Source: Syntrophales bacterium
GTDB taxonomy: Bacteria; Desulfobacterota; Syntrophia; Syntrophales; UBA8958
Reading direction: 5' to 3'
Length of the DNA stretch: 64,000 nucleotides
Assembly: GCA_026416455.1 (NCBI GenBank)
Contig: JAOAFE010000010.1
Location: 1-64,000 of the forward strand
Each line of letters starts with the position of its first letter. The first letter of the stretch is position 1. Made by a program: the position numbers and the translations under genes. A model generated the notes under the pieces. The model was given only the letters and a program-made list of their open reading frames with translations, did no database searches and had not been told where the DNA came from. Of this stretch, positions 63,049 through 64,000 are shown one piece after another.

Positions 63049-64000
63049 GGGCGTATTCCTTATATATTTGCTTTCTCAAAAACAGGTCGAAGATATTGCG
63101 ATCGACATGACCTTTCCCTGCCAAATCGGCCATTACACGAAGGGCCTCCTCCATCGGCATTGCCTTTTTGTAAGGTCGATCTCGTGCCGTCAGGGCTTCG
63201 AATATGTCGGCAAACGCTAAGATCCGGGCTTGGACGGATAAGTCCTGGGCAGATAGACCTTTTGGATATCCGCTTCCATCCAACTTTTCATGATGACTGG
63301 CGGCAATGAATGGAACACGGCGTAGCTTTTTCGGGAAGGGTAAACTGGACAGAATCTTAAATGTCATGACGACATGGTTATTTATGATCTCTCTTTCCCT
63401 TTCGTTTAGAGTCCCTCTTCTTATGGACAGATTTTCCACTTCTTCGGGAGAAAGCAAGGGTTCTTTCCTGCCATCGATGGAATAAGAACACTGAGCAATG
63501 GTCTTCAAGCGCTCTATCATTTCATCCGTGACGAATTCATCTCCCCGATTCAAACGCTCGAGAAAGGCCAGGTTGTCTTTCCAACTGCCCATTTCCTCAT
63601 TCTCCATAACCTCCCGTTTCATCAATTCCATTCTGAGGCGTATTATTTCCATGCGATCGTACAGGGATTCAAGCTTCGTGGCCTTATCGACTACGTATTC
63701 GGGAGTGGTAATTTTTCCCACATCGTGTAGCCATGAGGCAATTCTTAACTCCTTCAACTCATCTTCTGTAAAATGCACGTCCGCAAAAGGTCCTTCTTTT
63801 TCTTCGTTAATAGCCCTAGCTAAGGCAAGCGTAAGTTCCGCCACTCTCTTTACATGACCACCTGTGTAAGGGGACTTTTCATCTATCGCCTGCCCGATAG
63901 CTACTATGAAAGAATCGATTAGCCTTTCCAAATCCATTATGAGTTGATTTTTTGATAAGGCAACGGCGGCCTGAGAGGCAAGGGCCTCCCCCATAAGTTG
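63029..64000 (-). CDS. HD-GYP domain protein, 5' part outside the window
   Basis: Likely cyclic-di-GMP phosphodiesterase or related signalling hydrolase. The open frame runs off the right edge. The visible part begins with the last helix of a GAF-type domain (LMGEALASQAAVALSKN). It continues into the HD-GYP domain: KSPYTGGHVKRVAEL, the HDVGK motif with TPEYVVDK, and HHEKLDGSGYPKGL. A 65-residue insertion between HDVGK and the later histidines (including MKREVMENEEMGSWKDN) is longer than usual. Confidence 0.9.
   Translation of the reverse strand, partial: QLMGEALASQAAVALSKNQLIMDLERLIDSFIVAIGQAIDEKSPYTGGHVKRVAELTLALARAINEEKEGPFADVHFTEDELKELRIASWLHDVGKITTPEYVVDKATKLESLYDRMEIIRLRMELMKREVMENEEMGSWKDNLAFLERLNRGDEFVTDEMIERLKTIAQCSYSIDGRKEPLLSPEEVENLSIRRGTLNEREREIINNHVVMTFKILSSLPFPKKLRRVPFIAASHHEKLDGSGYPKGLSAQDLSVQARILAFADIFEALTARDRPYKKAMPMEEALRVMADLAGKGHVDRNIFDLFLRKQIYKEYALKELSN

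Noticed and set aside
1-64000. CRISPR arrays, phage genes, insertion sequences, rRNA
   Set aside because: No regularly spaced direct repeats, transposase or integrase motifs, phage structural genes or rRNA segments were seen on either strand.

Overview
The window looks like a chromosomal segment of a strictly or facultatively anaerobic member of the former Deltaproteobacteria (Desulfobacterota), perhaps a syntrophic lineage. This is inferred from gene order (ispE - tRNA-Gln - prs - rplY - pth; cmk - rpsA - sppA) and gene content: a membrane pyrophosphatase, 4-hydroxybutyryl-CoA dehydratase, CoA-transferase, a TRAP transporter, a sigma-54 activator and a second EF-G. No phage, insertion sequence or CRISPR array is seen. 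One tRNA gene is present and no rRNA.

Layout. 1-4.3 kb: two secreted esterases on the plus strand, the 3' part of a type-B carboxylesterase and a tannase/feruloyl esterase-like protein with a CFI-box C-terminal anchor. 4.3-7.1 kb: lon and hsp20 on the minus strand. 7.2-15.8 kb: a long minus-strand run with rpoH, aldo/keto reductase, YqhD-type alcohol dehydrogenase, a two-subunit CoA-transferase, a TRAP transporter (DctP, hairpin, DctQ, DctM) and an SDR dehydrogenase. 15.9-26.3 kb, plus strand: a diadenylate-cyclase-domain protein, clpB, htpX, a DUF1844 protein, ispE, tRNA-Gln, prs, rplY, pth and hppA. 26.3-26.75 kb: a non-coding interval that I read as a sigma-54-dependent small RNA gene with upstream activator sites. 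26.75-33.1 kb, minus: GAF/sigma-54 activator, EF-G2, GerMN protein, TPR lipoprotein, HD phosphohydrolase and a small protein. 33.2-38.7 kb: a LysM protein and a PP-loop sulfurtransferase (plus), facing purB-tsaD-rsmA (minus). 38.7-57.1 kb: surface-glycan genes (several glycosyltransferases, a radical SAM/SPASM protein, asparagine synthetase-like, PHP, WbqC, PIG-L, DegT, MraY/WecA-like), interrupted at 41.0-44.8 kb by thiolase, acyl-CoA dehydrogenase and 4-hydroxybutyryl-CoA dehydratase. 57.1-64 kb: a mini sigma-region-4 protein, enoyl-CoA hydratase, sppA, rpsA, cmk, a BepA-like metalloprotease and a truncated HD-GYP protein.

Two observations stand out. First, the minus strand at 26345-26569 has a near-consensus -24/-12 promoter, palindromic TGTGC/GCACA sites about 110 and 190 bp upstream, three stem-loops and a strong terminator. 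It lies just past the 3' end of a sigma-54 activator gene, an arrangement that recalls CbrB-CrcZ. One hairpin loop carries an anti-Shine-Dalgarno sequence. Second, the carboxylesterase gene has a sharp intragenic switch in codon use: about 200 codons end almost only in G or T, then usage changes abruptly to C/A-rich at the catalytic serine motif, with no loss of the protein family's motifs.

Functionally, the window groups heat-shock and proteostasis genes (rpoH, clpB, htpX, lon, hsp20, BepA-like), anaerobic CoA-thioester metabolism and a surface-glycan locus. All functional calls rest on motifs read by eye; no database search was run.
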